Assembly (NCBI RefSeq): GCF_001984105.1
Contig: NZ_MTQM01000008.1
Location: forward strand, 310,001-374,000
Reading direction: 5' to 3'
Length of the DNA stretch: 64,000 nucleotides
Source: Microbacterium sp. CSI-V
GTDB taxonomy: Bacteria > Actinomycetota > Actinomycetes > Actinomycetales > Microbacteriaceae
Shown: positions 1-9,026 of the stretch, in pieces
Layout: each line of letters begins with the position of its first letter
Numbering within the stretch: position 1 is the first letter of the stretch
The notes under the pieces: generated by a model
Databases searched by the model: none
Told to the model about the DNA's origin: nothing
What the model saw: the letters and a program-made list of their open reading frames with translations, nothing else
Program-made: the position numbers and the translations under genes

Positions 1-1
1 C

Positions 2-607
2 GCCGCCGAGCAGGAGCGGACGGCCCGCACGATGGTGGCGCTGCGCGAGCAGGCGCATGAATTCGGCACGCGCCTGCACGTGCTGCACGGCCTCATCTCG
101 CACGGCGACACCCGCGACGCCCTGACCTACATCTCCGACGCGCTGCCCGGACTCACTCCCCGCGAACCCTCCGACAGCCGACTGGATGCCTCGGTCGTCA
201 GCGCGAGCATCGAGGCGCTGCGCAGCGAGGTCTCGTCGCTCGGGGCGCGTCTGGAGGTGCGGATCGACCGGGACATCGCGATCGACGAGACCGTCGTGCT
301 CGTGCTCGTGAACCTGTGCCGCAACGCCGCCGAGGCGGGAGCGACGCGCGTACGCTGCAGCCTCGACCTCGTGGGGGACGTCCTGCACGGCTCGGTCGAC
401 GACGACGGCCCGGGGATCGATCCGCGCGACGTCGAGCACGCGTTCACGCTCGGGTACACCTCCAAGCCCGACCTCACCGGGACGGGCCGCGGCATCGGGC
501 TCGCCGTCGTCCGGCGCGCGGTGACCGAGCGCGGCGGCGAGATCCTCGTCACCCGGTCGGCGTGGGGCGGGACGAGGTTCGAGTTCGACATGGCGGCGCC
601 GCGATGA
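2..607 (+). CDS. Sensor histidine kinase, C-terminal part (CitA/DcuS type)
   Basis: C-terminal part of a sensor kinase whose start lies left of the window; the frame is open from base 2. Counting from the first visible Met (base 32), a Spo0B-type H-box (HEFGTRLHVLHG, probable phospho-acceptor H9) is followed by a GHKL ATPase domain with an N box near NLCRNAAEAG, a G1 box DDGPGID and a G2 box GTGRGIGLAV. Sensor and membrane segments are not visible. This H-box type is typical of kinases sensing di- or tricarboxylates, but no carboxylate transporter is in view, so the ligand is unknown. The stop overlaps the response-regulator start by ATGA, so the two are almost certainly co-transcribed. Confidence 0.9.
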   Translation, partial: AAEQERTARTMVALREQAHEFGTRLHVLHGLISHGDTRDALTYISDALPGLTPREPSDSRLDASVVSASIEALRSEVSSLGARLEVRIDRDIAIDETVVLVLVNLCRNAAEAGATRVRCSLDLVGDVLHGSVDDDGPGIDPRDVEHAFTLGYTSKPDLTGTGRGIGLAVVRRAVTERGGEILVTRSAWGGTRFEFDMAAPR

Positions 608-1317
608 CCGACCGGATCCGCGTCCTCGTCGTCGACGACGACGCCGCGGCCCGCGCGCTGCACGGCCGCTACGTCGCCGAGGTGCCGGGCTACGCGGTCG
701 TCGGCTCCGCGGCGGACGGGGCGGGGGCGATCGCTTCGGCGCAGGCGGGCGTCGACCTCGTGCTGCTCGACATGCGCCTCCCCGACATCAGCGGCGTCGA
801 GGTGCTGCACCGACTCCGGACCCTCGGCGCCGGGGCGGTCGACGTGCTCGTCATCAGCTCGTCGCAGGACCAGGTCACCGTGCGGCAGGCGCTCGCCGCC
901 CACGTCGTCGGCTACCTCGTCAAACCGTTCACGGCGGACACGCTCCGCCGGAGGCTCGAGGCGTACCGCGTCGAACGGAGCGAGAGAGCGGATGCCGACC
1001 GCGACCGCGCTCTCAGCCAGGGCGACATCGACCGTCTGCTCGGCACCGGGACCGTGCGCGTGCCGACGCGTACCGCACCGGAGGCGCGGCCGAAGGGCTT
1101 GGCATCCGTGACCCTCGAGCGGGTGCGCGCAGCCCTGGACCCGGTCGCGTTCGTGTCGGCAGCCGAGGTGGCGGCCGCGTGCGGACTGTCGCGCGCCACC
1201 GCACAGCGCTACCTCGAGCACCTCGTCGCGACCGGTGTCATCGACCTCGCGCACCGGTACGGCGCCCGCGGCCGTCCGCGGATCCTCTACCGGCTGGCTC
1301 CCGCCCCACCGGAGTGA
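604..1317 (+). CDS. Response regulator, CitB/DcuR type
   Basis: 237-aa partner of the upstream kinase. The receiver domain (residues 5-120) shows the acidic pocket DDD at 11-13, phospho-acceptor D56 in LLDMRLPD, and the conserved K107 in GYLVKPF. A linker leads to a C-terminal winged-helix-like DNA-binding region (about 160-230) with an HTH at SAAEVAAACGLSRATAQRYL, the arrangement seen in CitB/DcuR/MalR regulators. The start is the ATG overlapping the kinase stop. Such regulators usually activate carboxylate uptake genes; the target is not identifiable here because the gene is followed by an oppositely oriented gene. Confidence 0.92.
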   Translation: MTDRIRVLVVDDDAAARALHGRYVAEVPGYAVVGSAADGAGAIASAQAGVDLVLLDMRLPDISGVEVLHRLRTLGAGAVDVLVISSSQDQVTVRQALAAHVVGYLVKPFTADTLRRRLEAYRVERSERADADRDRALSQGDIDRLLGTGTVRVPTRTAPEARPKGLASVTLERVRAALDPVAFVSAAEVAAACGLSRATAQRYLEHLVATGVIDLAHRYGARGRPRILYRLAPAPPE

Positions 1318-1398
1318 GACGCGGCGCGCGTCGGGGCCGGCGAGCCGGGGCCGGGTCGGCTACAGCTCGGCCTGCCCGGCCGGGAGGGGATCCCTGAG

Positions 1399-3244
1399 TC
1401 AGCTCACCCGTGCGAGGTTCGTCGTCGTCACGGCTCCGAGCTTCGCCGTGATGTCGGTGAGTGTCTGACCGACCCCGAGATCCAATCTCTTCGCCGTGAT
1501 GGTGGAGGTCGCATTGTCGTAGTACTCGGCGCGGACCGGCAGGTTCGGCGACGAGAACCGCACGTAGTACCCGGTGTCGGCGCGCAGCCCGTCCACGACG
1601 TAGGTCCCCCCGGGTGTCACGATCGCCGTCGCGACGATCTGGTTGTACTTCGAGTACACGTCGACGACGACGTACCCGTCGCGGTAAGAGACCCCTGCCG
1701 GAAGCCGCACGCGTCCGGAGATCGCGGAGTACGGGACGGGGGCGACGTCGACTCCGGTGAACTTCTGGTTCGCGGCGAGCGTGATGTCGGTGTACTCGCC
1801 GTACGACTTGGTCCACCACTTCGGGAAGACCCGCACGCCTTCGGCCACGATCCTCACGCGATACACCCCCGGGTCGAGGAGTCGCGCGATGTAGGTCCCG
1901 TCGGAGTTCACCTTCTCCTGCCGAACCACCGCACCGGTCGACACCGACACGATCTGCGCGGTGACCGTGCCGTCCGAGAACGACGTCCCCGCGGGGAGCG
2001 TCACGGTACCGGAGATGGCCGCGTAGGGCGCCTCCGCGAGAGTCGGGTTCACGGTCACTTTCTGACCCGCGCCGACGACCACCGCCGTCGCATCAGCCGG
2101 ACCCTTCGCGCCCTTCCACCACTGCGTCTGCAGGGGGAGACCGGTCGAGCCGAAACGCAGCTTGTACGAGCCCGGGGGGAGTCCGCCGACGGAGTACGTC
2201 AACGAGGCCATGCTCACCGTTGTGCGGGTGAACAGGGTGTCCGGGGAGCCGACGCGGAGCACGTCAACGGTGATGGTCCCCGCCGACCGATCGACCCAGC
2301 TCGGAATGGCGACGGTTCCCGAGATGGATGCCGGCGCGACCAGGGCTGCGTTCACGCCCGTTCGCGCGGCTCCCGAGGCGAGTCGGATCGTCGCCGCGTC
2401 GGCGGCGACCGCGGCGTTGTTCCACCACTGGGTCGCGACGCGTCCGAAGTTGTCGGTGAACGAGACTCGATAGTCTCCCGGCGTCAGGGTTCGCAGGGTG
2501 TAGCTCCCGTCGGACGCAGCTTGGACGCTGACGCTCCGGCCACCGGCCGTCAGTGGGACAGCGGTGACCTTGACAACGGTGCGCGAGACACCGGACGGTG
2601 TCGTGACGGTTCCCCTTATCGTGGCGAGTTTCTTCGGCACGAAGTCGATGCCCGAGCGGTTCTCGCCAGAGGTGATCGTGATGGGCGTGGCATCGGCAGC
2701 GGTGACGGCACCATTCGGGCGCGAGCGGGGCATCGTACTCGTTCGCGGAGTACACCCGGACGGTGTAGCTCGCGGCGGCGAGGCCGGAGGCCGTATAGGT
2801 CATCACACCCGCCACCGGTCCGCTGAGTACGGCGGGAATGCGCTCCGACGAACCGACCGCTCGGAGTTCGACTCTGATGGCTGCCGACGCGATGCCCGAA
2901 GGAACGGTCACCCGGCCGGAGATCGACCCGGTCGCCGCGGCTGCCCGCGCCGTGGGCGGAGCGGGGCTCTCGGTGGGCGGTGTCGAGGGGGTCGGCGTCG
3001 CGGTCGGCGTCGGGGTCGCCGAGGGCGTCGGCGTCGGGGTCGCCGAGGGTGACGGCGTCGGCGAGGGAGTACCCGTCGCCGTCGGGGAGGGGCTCGCTGT
3101 CGGCGTGGCGGTCACGGCCGGAGTGGGGCTCGGCGTCGAAGCCGCTGACGCGGGACTCGCCACTACGGAGCCCGCCAGGACCATCCCCGCGATGGCTGTC
3201 GCGGCGAACCAGGAGCGCACACGGGTGCGCGGATAGTGCGGCAT
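1399..3244 (-). pseudogene. Secreted carboxypeptidase-regulatory-like repeat protein, frameshifted
   Basis: Reading from 3244 there is a signal peptide (MPHYPRTRVRSWFAATAIAG then an Ala-rich h-region ending in ASA), a long Thr/Pro/Ser linker, and a first beta-sandwich repeat (GSISGRVTVPSG). The frame breaks near 2715-2720, just after PLAPEW. The homologous reading resumes one base out of phase as NGAVTAADATPI and continues through four more repeats (IRGTVTTPSG, ISGTVAIPSW, ISGTVTLPAG, ISGRVRLPAG) to the stop at 1399. Sister repeats carry QWWNNAAVAADA or QWWKGAKGPADA at this point, so the WW of the first repeat is damaged. A missing 8 bp would restore EWWNGAV; 2 or 5 bp would also restore the frame. 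The start has a good GGGGGAAAA ribosome site. Could be a true mutation, phase variation or an assembly error. Confidence 0.75.
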
Positions 3245-3392
3245 GTCGTTTTCCCCCGGAAACGGAACGCCCGTACTTCACCCGCCGCCTCGGTAGCGAG
3301 CGGTCGCGAGTTCCCCTTCGCCCTGTCTATCGCACGTCAATCGAGCTCCACAAGCCTGCCGGCACGTCGACGGCCGGGCGATCACGGATCGG

Positions 3393-4181
3393 CTAGAGCA
3401 CGGCCGCGAGGTGCCGCAGCACCGAGACGTGGCCGTCGCCGGGGTGCGTCTGCAGCGCCGCGTTCGGGAGCGCCTCCGCGAGCAGCTCCGCGTGCCGCGG
3501 CGGGATCACGCGGTCCCGCTCGCCCTGCACCAGCAGGACGGATGCCGTGACATCCGCCAGATCCAACCCCCACGGCCGCGCGAAGGCGAGGTCGTCGTCG
3601 ATGAGCCCGTCGTCGCCGAACTCGGCCGACGCCCCGACGTCGGCGCCGAGCGACGCCCACTCCCCTCGCAGTGCCGCGTAGTCGGCATCCACGAAGGAGT
3701 CCGGATCGAATTCGTCGATCTCGGCGAACCGGCGACGCGCCACCTCGCCCTCCGCCGCGGCGCGGAGCGCCCGCGGCGCCTGCATCCCGGCGAACCACTC
3801 CTCGGTTCCGTCGAACGGCGCGGGCGACGCGAGCGTCACGACGCGGCGGACGAGCCCGGGCATCACGGCCGCGCACGCGAGCGCGTGCGGTCCGCCGCCC
3901 GACGCCCCGACGGAGACGACGGATGCCACACCCAACGCCTCGAGCACGGAACGCAGCCCCACGGCGACGTCGGCGACGGTCCGACCCGGCGCGCGCGGGG
4001 AGAGCGCATAAGCGGGCCGAGCCACCGACACGACAGCCAGCCCGCGGGCGTCGGCCGCCGCCTGCACGGGCGGAAGGATCGCACCGGTCTGCGGCGAGCC
4101 GTGGTGCCAGAGCAGCACGTCGCGCCCGGCGACGTCGTCGTGCGAGACGTGGACGTCGAGACCCGCGATCGTCGTGCGCAT
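3393..4181 (-). CDS. Alpha/beta hydrolase
   Basis: 262-aa alpha/beta-hydrolase-fold enzyme. The oxyanion HHG motif is at 26-28, the nucleophile elbow GASGG puts Ser at S94, a likely acid is D223 in QGERD, and the catalytic His is H251 in GDGH. There is no signal peptide, so it should be cytosolic. Start chosen at ATG 4181 because the protein begins there with the family-typical first beta strand; an upstream in-frame ATG would add about 76 residues of low-complexity Arg-rich sequence. The substrate cannot be told from sequence. It lies 77 bp downstream of the nucleotidyltransferase-like gene on the same strand and may share its transcript. Confidence 0.85.
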   Translation of the reverse strand: MRTTIAGLDVHVSHDDVAGRDVLLWHHGSPQTGAILPPVQAAADARGLAVVSVARPAYALSPRAPGRTVADVAVGLRSVLEALGVASVVSVGASGGGPHALACAAVMPGLVRRVVTLASPAPFDGTEEWFAGMQAPRALRAAAEGEVARRRFAEIDEFDPDSFVDADYAALRGEWASLGADVGASAEFGDDGLIDDDLAFARPWGLDLADVTASVLLVQGERDRVIPPRHAELLAEALPNAALQTHPGDGHVSVLRHLAAVL

Positions 4182-4258
4182 GCGCCCAGGCTCGCACAAG
4201 CCGGGTCGAGTATCCCGGACACGCTGCTTCAGAATGCGAATCGAGGCGCGCCGGAACG

Positions 4259-5074
4259 TCACCACCCGAGACGGCGCCCGACCGCGCGGGCGGCGCGGTC
4301 GGGGAAGTCCTCCCAGCCGGGTCGGAGGATGTCGCAGGCGAGGACGAACAGGGCGTGCGCCGCTTCCTCTACCGGCTTGTCGAGGGCACCGCTGATCTCG
4401 GCGGCCCACCGTGGGTAATCGTGCTCGAATCTCCGTGTCGGGTCGATACGGTCGCGCGACTCCGGTGCGGCTCCGGGGTACCGGGCTCGGATGGCGCGTA
4501 CGAGGTGGTTGACAGCGTGGAGACGGATGAACTGGCCGCCGTTCAGGATCTCCCCGCGCCGGACCCGTCCCATGCCCAGCAGGATCTTGACCAGGACGAG
4601 ATTCGTCTCGTTGATCGGGTCGAACGCGTCACGCGCGACCGCTTCCCGCTGACCGGCGGCGACGATCTGAGCCGTGACCTGGTCGGAGTCGACCACGACG
4701 CTGGCGTCACCCGCGACGGCCCCGGCGAGTTCCGGTGGCTCGGCGAGCGCGAATTCGAGGACGTGCCCGTCGTCGTACATCGCCACGAACCCGATGCCCC
4801 CTTCTCGCGCGAGGAGGACCATGCGGTGCGGGTCGGGGAGCCAGGTGAGGTCCGCGCGTGCCGCGTCGCCTCGCCCTGTCTGCGCGATGACGAAGAAGTC
4901 GTGGTCCGACCACTCGTCACGACGATGTGCGCCCGCATCGGAGGCGGAGCCCAGGAGGACGAGACCCGCCAGGTCATCGCGCGACCTCACTCCCGCGATC
5001 AGTCCGGATGTGACCGCGGCGAAGCGCTCATCGGAGGATGCCGGTGGTGAGATCGCGGGGTCGGGTGCGGTCAT
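4259..5074 (-). CDS. Nucleotidyltransferase-like protein
   Basis: 271 aa. The N-terminal half carries a nucleotidyltransferase signature, GS at LLGSASD followed by the metal-binding pair in WSDHDFF, similar in layout to streptomycin/aminoglycoside adenylyltransferases. The C-terminal half is helical with FIRLHAVNHLVRAIRARYPG and may form the substrate-binding domain. The start at ATG 5074 is preceded by an AAAGGG ribosome site; a longer in-frame start adds 40 poorly conserved residues. Family membership is reasonably clear, but resistance function is not implied: many such proteins are uncharacterised. A two-gene transcript with the downstream hydrolase is likely. Confidence 0.75.
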   Translation of the reverse strand: MTAPDPAISPPASSDERFAAVTSGLIAGVRSRDDLAGLVLLGSASDAGAHRRDEWSDHDFFVIAQTGRGDAARADLTWLPDPHRMVLLAREGGIGFVAMYDDGHVLEFALAEPPELAGAVAGDASVVVDSDQVTAQIVAAGQREAVARDAFDPINETNLVLVKILLGMGRVRRGEILNGGQFIRLHAVNHLVRAIRARYPGAAPESRDRIDPTRRFEHDYPRWAAEISGALDKPVEEAAHALFVLACDILRPGWEDFPDRAARAVGRRLGW

Positions 5075-5380
5075 GATGGCCCTTTCGTGCGTCCGTGTCC
5101 GAGAGCACGTCCTCACGACGTCGTGACGAGCCTCTGCGCTCGACGTTACGGGACCGGTCCCTCCCGTGCGTCCCGACACCTCCCGTCTCGACATCCATCA
5201 CCTCGACGTCGCGGGGGGACCCGCCACTCGCAGGGTGTAACGTCTGCCGGGACAGCGTCTAGGGTTCCGGAGTTCCGACTCGCCTGGTCCGAGCGGCGCC
5301 ACGTCGACCCGACCGCGGATCGACGTCATCTGAACGGACAAAAGCCTGGAGGACCCGCTTGTCGCGCCCGCGACACGCAG
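5075..5380. other. Divergent intergenic region, 306 bp
   Basis: Separates the divergently read nucleotidyltransferase and EamA genes and so must hold two promoters. I see no convincing repeat, hairpin or operator, and no small coding frame with a ribosome site. Confidence 0.5.
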
Positions 5381-6256
5381 ATGGGTCCCGTGTCCTCTTT
5401 CGCTTTCGTCCTCGTCTTCGCCGCCGCGATCACCCACGCCGCGTGGAATGTCATCGCCCACGGGTCCAGCCGATCGGGCGTGCCGTTCCTCTGGGCGGGG
5501 TCGCTCTGCAGCACGGTAATCTGGGCCGCGGCGGTCCCGGTGACCGGGGGTATCGGTACGACCGACGTCGGCGGCTTCCTCGCCGGCATCGGCGTATCGG
5601 CCCTGATCCACGTCGGCTACATGCTCGTTCTGCAGCGCGGGTACACCTCCGGTGACCTGTCCACCGTGTACGCGACGGCCCGGGGAGTGGGGCCCCTGCT
5701 GAGCGTCGTCGTGGCCATCGCCGTGCTCGGCGAGCGCCCGTCGCCACTCTCCCTCGTGGGCATCGCCCTGATCATCGCGGGCGTCGTCGGCGCCGGACTC
5801 ATCGGCAGGCGCGGCCGTGGGACCACCGGCAAGCGGGTCGATCCCGCCCTCGTGTTCGGCGTGCTGACAGGGGTGGCGATCGCCGCCTACACACTCTGGG
5901 ACACCGCCGCGGTGCGCACCTGGGGAATCAGCCCCGTGGCGTTCATGGTGGGATGCACCTTCCTGGAGACGCTCCTCTTCACGGCGATCCTCGGACGGTG
6001 CCTGCCCTCGGTCGTCCCCGTCGTGCGCGAGCAATGGCGCACCCTCGTCGCCTTCGGAATCCTCTCGCCGCTCGCGTACATCCTCGTGCTCACGGCCGTC
6101 GCCATCGCTCCGCTCGCGCTCGTCGCACCCCTCCGCGAAGTGAGCGTGGTCATCGTGTCGCTCTACGGGGTGGTGGTGCTGCGCGAGAGCAGCCCGGCCC
6201 TGCGCCTCGGGGTCTCGGTCGTGGTCGTCGGCGGCATCGCGCTCATCGCCTCGTGA
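5381..6256 (+). CDS. EamA/DMT-family transporter
   Basis: 291-aa integral membrane protein with about ten hydrophobic segments arranged as two EamA repeats (first about 1-140, second about 150-290), starting MGPVSSFAFVLVFAAAITHAAWN and ending in LGVSVVVVGGIALIAS. Family members export or import small metabolites; the substrate is not predictable. The ATG at 5381 lacks a strong ribosome site; GTG at 5390 is the alternative. The stop TGA abuts the stop of the convergent GntR gene with no spacer (TGATCA at 6254-6259), so the two transcripts must overlap or terminate inside the opposing gene. Confidence 0.85.
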   Translation: MGPVSSFAFVLVFAAAITHAAWNVIAHGSSRSGVPFLWAGSLCSTVIWAAAVPVTGGIGTTDVGGFLAGIGVSALIHVGYMLVLQRGYTSGDLSTVYATARGVGPLLSVVVAIAVLGERPSPLSLVGIALIIAGVVGAGLIGRRGRGTTGKRVDPALVFGVLTGVAIAAYTLWDTAAVRTWGISPVAFMVGCTFLETLLFTAILGRCLPSVVPVVREQWRTLVAFGILSPLAYILVLTAVAIAPLALVAPLREVSVVIVSLYGVVVLRESSPALRLGVSVVVVGGIALIAS

Positions 6257-7012
6257 TCAGGTGCTGGCGCCCAGCGCGCGGACGTAGTGGTCCCCCGTCG
6301 CGGAGCGTCCACTGGCCCACACGGTGAAGCGCACGATGTCGCTCAGATAGCGGTCATCCGAAGCCTCGAAGGGAGCCCCCGCGGAATCCCGGGCGACGCG
6401 ACGCAAGCGCAAGAGGGGATGCCCCGGCACCACCTGCAGCAATTCGGCGTCGGTGTCGTCGGCGGCCACCGCGTCGATCTCGTGCTGCACCGATGACGAT
6501 GTGACGCCGCGCCCCTCGAGGTACTCGGTGATGGACACGGCATCCAGATCCGTGTCGAAGAGCATCCGCCCCACCGGTTCGAGATAGGTCAGACGCTCGA
6601 GCATCGTCGGTCGGTCATCCAGCAGTCGCAACCGCAGCACATCGACGACCGGGGTGCCCGGGTCGACCGCGAGCGCCCTCGCTTGCGCCGCGTCGGCACG
6701 TCGCAGCGCGACTTCGACGGTCCGCGCCCCGGGCACCGCTCCGATGTCACGCGCCCACCGCGTGAACGGGACGACGAGATCGACGCGCTGTCCCGCCTTC
6801 TTCTCGACGACCCGAGCGGGACGGCCCCTGGTGGTCTCGATCAGACCCTCGTTGCGCAATGCGCCGAGGGCGTTGCGGATCGGGCCTCGGGAGGTCTGCC
6901 AGCGCGTGGCCAGCTCCGCCTCGGTGGGGATCTCGTCACCGGGAGCCAGATCGCCGCGGTCGATACGCCGGCGCAGATCGTCGGCGATCTGCTTGTACAC
7001 GGGGTCGCTCAC
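6257..7012 (-). CDS. GntR-family regulator with UTRA domain (phosphonate operon regulator)
   Basis: 251 aa. The N-terminal winged helix is MSDPVYKQIADDLRRRID to about residue 70, with the recognition region TEAELATRWQTSRGPIRNAL. A UTRA ligand-binding domain fills 85-245 (VVDVLRLRLLDDRPTMLE, ITEYLEGRG, LLRLRRVARDSAGAPFEASD). UTRA members of this type include PhnF-like repressors that bind small effectors. It is divergent from the phosphonate operon across 192 bp, which strongly suggests that it controls that operon and itself. The stop abuts the EamA stop. Confidence 0.9.
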   Translation of the reverse strand: MSDPVYKQIADDLRRRIDRGDLAPGDEIPTEAELATRWQTSRGPIRNALGALRNEGLIETTRGRPARVVEKKAGQRVDLVVPFTRWARDIGAVPGARTVEVALRRADAAQARALAVDPGTPVVDVLRLRLLDDRPTMLERLTYLEPVGRMLFDTDLDAVSITEYLEGRGVTSSSVQHEIDAVAADDTDAELLQVVPGHPLLRLRRVARDSAGAPFEASDDRYLSDIVRFTVWASGRSATGDHYVRALGAST

Positions 7013-7097
7013 CCCGCGAGACTACCGACGCTTGACGAGGACTCCCAGTAAGAAGCCCGCGGCACATAGGTGAACAACTGTGAAACAGGGCCAACGT

Positions 7098-7109
7098 AGG
7101 TATACACCT
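7098..7109. promoter_or_regulatory. Candidate GntR/UTRA operator
   Basis: AGGTATACACCT in the gap between the regulator and phnD is a 12-bp near-perfect inverted repeat (10 of 12 positions symmetric). Its position about 96 bp before phnD and its palindromic form fit a GntR-type operator. A related half-site TAGGTGAAC lies about 30 bp to the left. Assignment is by position and symmetry only. Confidence 0.45.
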
Positions 7110-7204
7110 GGGCGGTGAGCCTGGCAGAGTCGGGTTCGCCGCGGCGAGAACGACGCCGTGACAGTCGAACCCGATCACCCCGCATCCGCCCGAAAGGCAC
7201 TGCC

Positions 7205-8143
7205 ATGCGCATCTCTCGTCGCCTCCTCGCCGTCGGCGCGACCCTCGGTCTCGCCGCCCTCTCGCTCACCGCGTGCGCATCCGGCGCCGCGGACACCCCC
7301 GGCCAGACGGCCACGGCCGAGGGCGTCTACGCCTCCGGCAAATCCGACACCCTCATCTTCGGAGTCGTCCCCGACACCGAGTCCACCCAGAACAACTGGG
7401 AACCCCTCGGTCAGTACCTGTCGATCATCACCGGCAAGCAGGTCGACTACTTCGAGGCCGCTGACTACACCGCACTCATCGAGGCATCGATCGCCGGCAA
7501 GATCGACGTCGCGGCGTTCTCCGGCTTCACGTACTACAACGCCTGGAAGAACGGCGCCCAGATCACGCCGTTCGCCGGTCAGCTGACCGGCGACCTGAAG
7601 GAGCCCGGCTACTACTCCGTCGCCATCGCCAACCCGTCGGCCGGCGTCGCCGACCTCGCCGACTTCGCGGGCAAGAACGTCTGCTTCGTGTCCGAGACGT
7701 CGACCTCGGGGTATCTCTTCCCGAGCAAGGCGCTGCTGGAGGCGGGCGTCGACCCCTCGAAGGACCTGACGCCGGTCTTCGCGGGGAAGCACGACGCGTC
7801 GGCCGAGAAGGTCGCCGCGGGCACGGAATGCGTCGCGGGCTTCGCCGAGGACGCGGTCGCAGACCCGAAGATCGCCGACGGCTCCGTCGTCGAGGTCGCC
7901 CGCCAGCTGGTCCCGGGGGCCCCGCTCGTCTACGCCGACCAGCTGCCTCAGGAGATCAAGGACATCCTCGTCGCCAAGCTGAGCGAAACCACGATGGACG
8001 ACATGATCGCCGCCGGGGTGAAGGTCAGCGACGCGAAGGCAGCGAAGGAATGGTTCGCGGGCACGAAGCCCGTCGACGACTCCTACTACGACCAGATCCG
8101 CGACCTCTGCGCGGAACTGCCGACCGTCGAATCCTGCCAGTGA
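7205..8143 (+). CDS. phnD: Phosphonate ABC transporter substrate-binding lipoprotein
   Basis: 312-aa periplasmic-type binding protein, exported and lipid-anchored: a basic n-region MRISRR, a hydrophobic core, and lipobox LTAC with the lipidated Cys at 24. The mature part matches PhnD/phosphate-phosphite-phosphonate binding proteins (FGVVPDTES near the start, KIDVAAFSGFTYYNAW, VCFVSETSTSGYLFPSKALLEAGVDP). It should deliver an organophosphonate to PhnC/PhnE. The start at ATG 7205 follows GAAAGG. First gene of an operon whose next genes are 19 bp away or overlapping. The operon contains no C-P lyase, which argues for a substrate handled by oxidation and hydrolysis. Confidence 0.92.
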   Translation: MRISRRLLAVGATLGLAALSLTACASGAADTPGQTATAEGVYASGKSDTLIFGVVPDTESTQNNWEPLGQYLSIITGKQVDYFEAADYTALIEASIAGKIDVAAFSGFTYYNAWKNGAQITPFAGQLTGDLKEPGYYSVAIANPSAGVADLADFAGKNVCFVSETSTSGYLFPSKALLEAGVDPSKDLTPVFAGKHDASAEKVAAGTECVAGFAEDAVADPKIADGSVVEVARQLVPGAPLVYADQLPQEIKDILVAKLSETTMDDMIAAGVKVSDAKAAKEWFAGTKPVDDSYYDQIRDLCAELPTVESCQ

Positions 8144-8162
8144 GTCGCGGAGACATCGCACC

Positions 8163-9026
8163 ATGACGGTCAACGACACCCCCGTCGTCGAGATCACCGA
8201 CCTCGGCAAGACGTACGCCGGCGCCACCGATCCCGCTCTGTCGGGGGTGTCGTTGACGGTCCCGCGTGGCGAGATCGTCGTTCTCCTGGGTCTTTCCGGC
8301 TCGGGGAAGTCCACGCTGCTCCGACACATCGACGGACTCGAGACACCGACATCGGGGAGCGTCCGGGCCCTCGGCCAGGACGTCGCCGGGCTTCGCGGAG
8401 CCGCGCTCCGCCACCTGCGGGGGCGCATCGGATTCATCTTCCAGCAGTTCGACATCGTCGGGCCGCTGAGCGTGCTCGAGAACGTTCTGACCGGGGCGCT
8501 GTCGACGGTGCGCGGGCCACGCCTGGGCCTGTGGTCGTACTCCAAAGCCCTCCGCCTGAGCGCCCTCGGCCACTTGGACCGCGTCGGATTGCTCGAGCGC
8601 GCCTATCAGCGCGCCGACACGCTGTCGGGCGGACAGCAGCAGCGCGTCGCCATCGCCCGCGCCCTCATGCAGGACCCCGAGATCCTTCTCGCCGACGAGC
8701 CCGTCGCGTCGCTGGATCCCGAGTCGAGCTCGCAGGTCATGGCCCTCATTCGCGAGATCGCCGCCGAACGAGGATTGACCGTCGTCTGCAGCCTCCACCA
8801 GGTCGATCTCGCCCTGGACTGGGCCGACCGCATCGTGGGGCTGCGCGCCGGCCGTGTCGTCCTCGACACCCGCACCGCCGGCATCGGTCGCGACGAGGTC
8901 ATGGAGATCTACGGTCGTGTCGCCACCACGACGACCGAACTGCACGTGATCGAGCGGGAACTCGCCGACGTGCGCTCCGCTCTCCGCGACGAGCAGACGC
9001 CGGCCTCCTCGGGAGACTCGCGATGA
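8163..9026 (+). CDS. phnC: Phosphonate ABC transporter ATPase
   Basis: 287-aa ABC ATPase: Walker A GLSGSGKST near residue 43, Q-loop FIFQQFDIVG, signature LSGGQQQR, Walker B ILLADEP followed by VASLDPESS, and H-loop SLHQVD. The order and the FDIVGPLSVLENVLTG region are typical of PhnC. About 40 residues beyond the usual end (to DSR) are acidic and unremarkable. It starts 19 bp after phnD, and its stop overlaps the permease start as ATGA. Confidence 0.94.
   Translation: MTVNDTPVVEITDLGKTYAGATDPALSGVSLTVPRGEIVVLLGLSGSGKSTLLRHIDGLETPTSGSVRALGQDVAGLRGAALRHLRGRIGFIFQQFDIVGPLSVLENVLTGALSTVRGPRLGLWSYSKALRLSALGHLDRVGLLERAYQRADTLSGGQQQRVAIARALMQDPEILLADEPVASLDPESSSQVMALIREIAAERGLTVVCSLHQVDLALDWADRIVGLRAGRVVLDTRTAGIGRDEVMEIYGRVATTTTELHVIERELADVRSALRDEQTPASSGDSR

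Noticed and set aside
1318..1398. Terminator between the response regulator and the convergent repeat protein
   Set aside because: GC-rich complementarity exists (GCCGGC/GGCCGGG runs), but no clear single stem stands out.
6254..6259. TGATCA at the EamA/GntR junction as a protein-binding palindrome
   Set aside because: It is fully explained by two abutting convergent stop codons (TGA and TCA).
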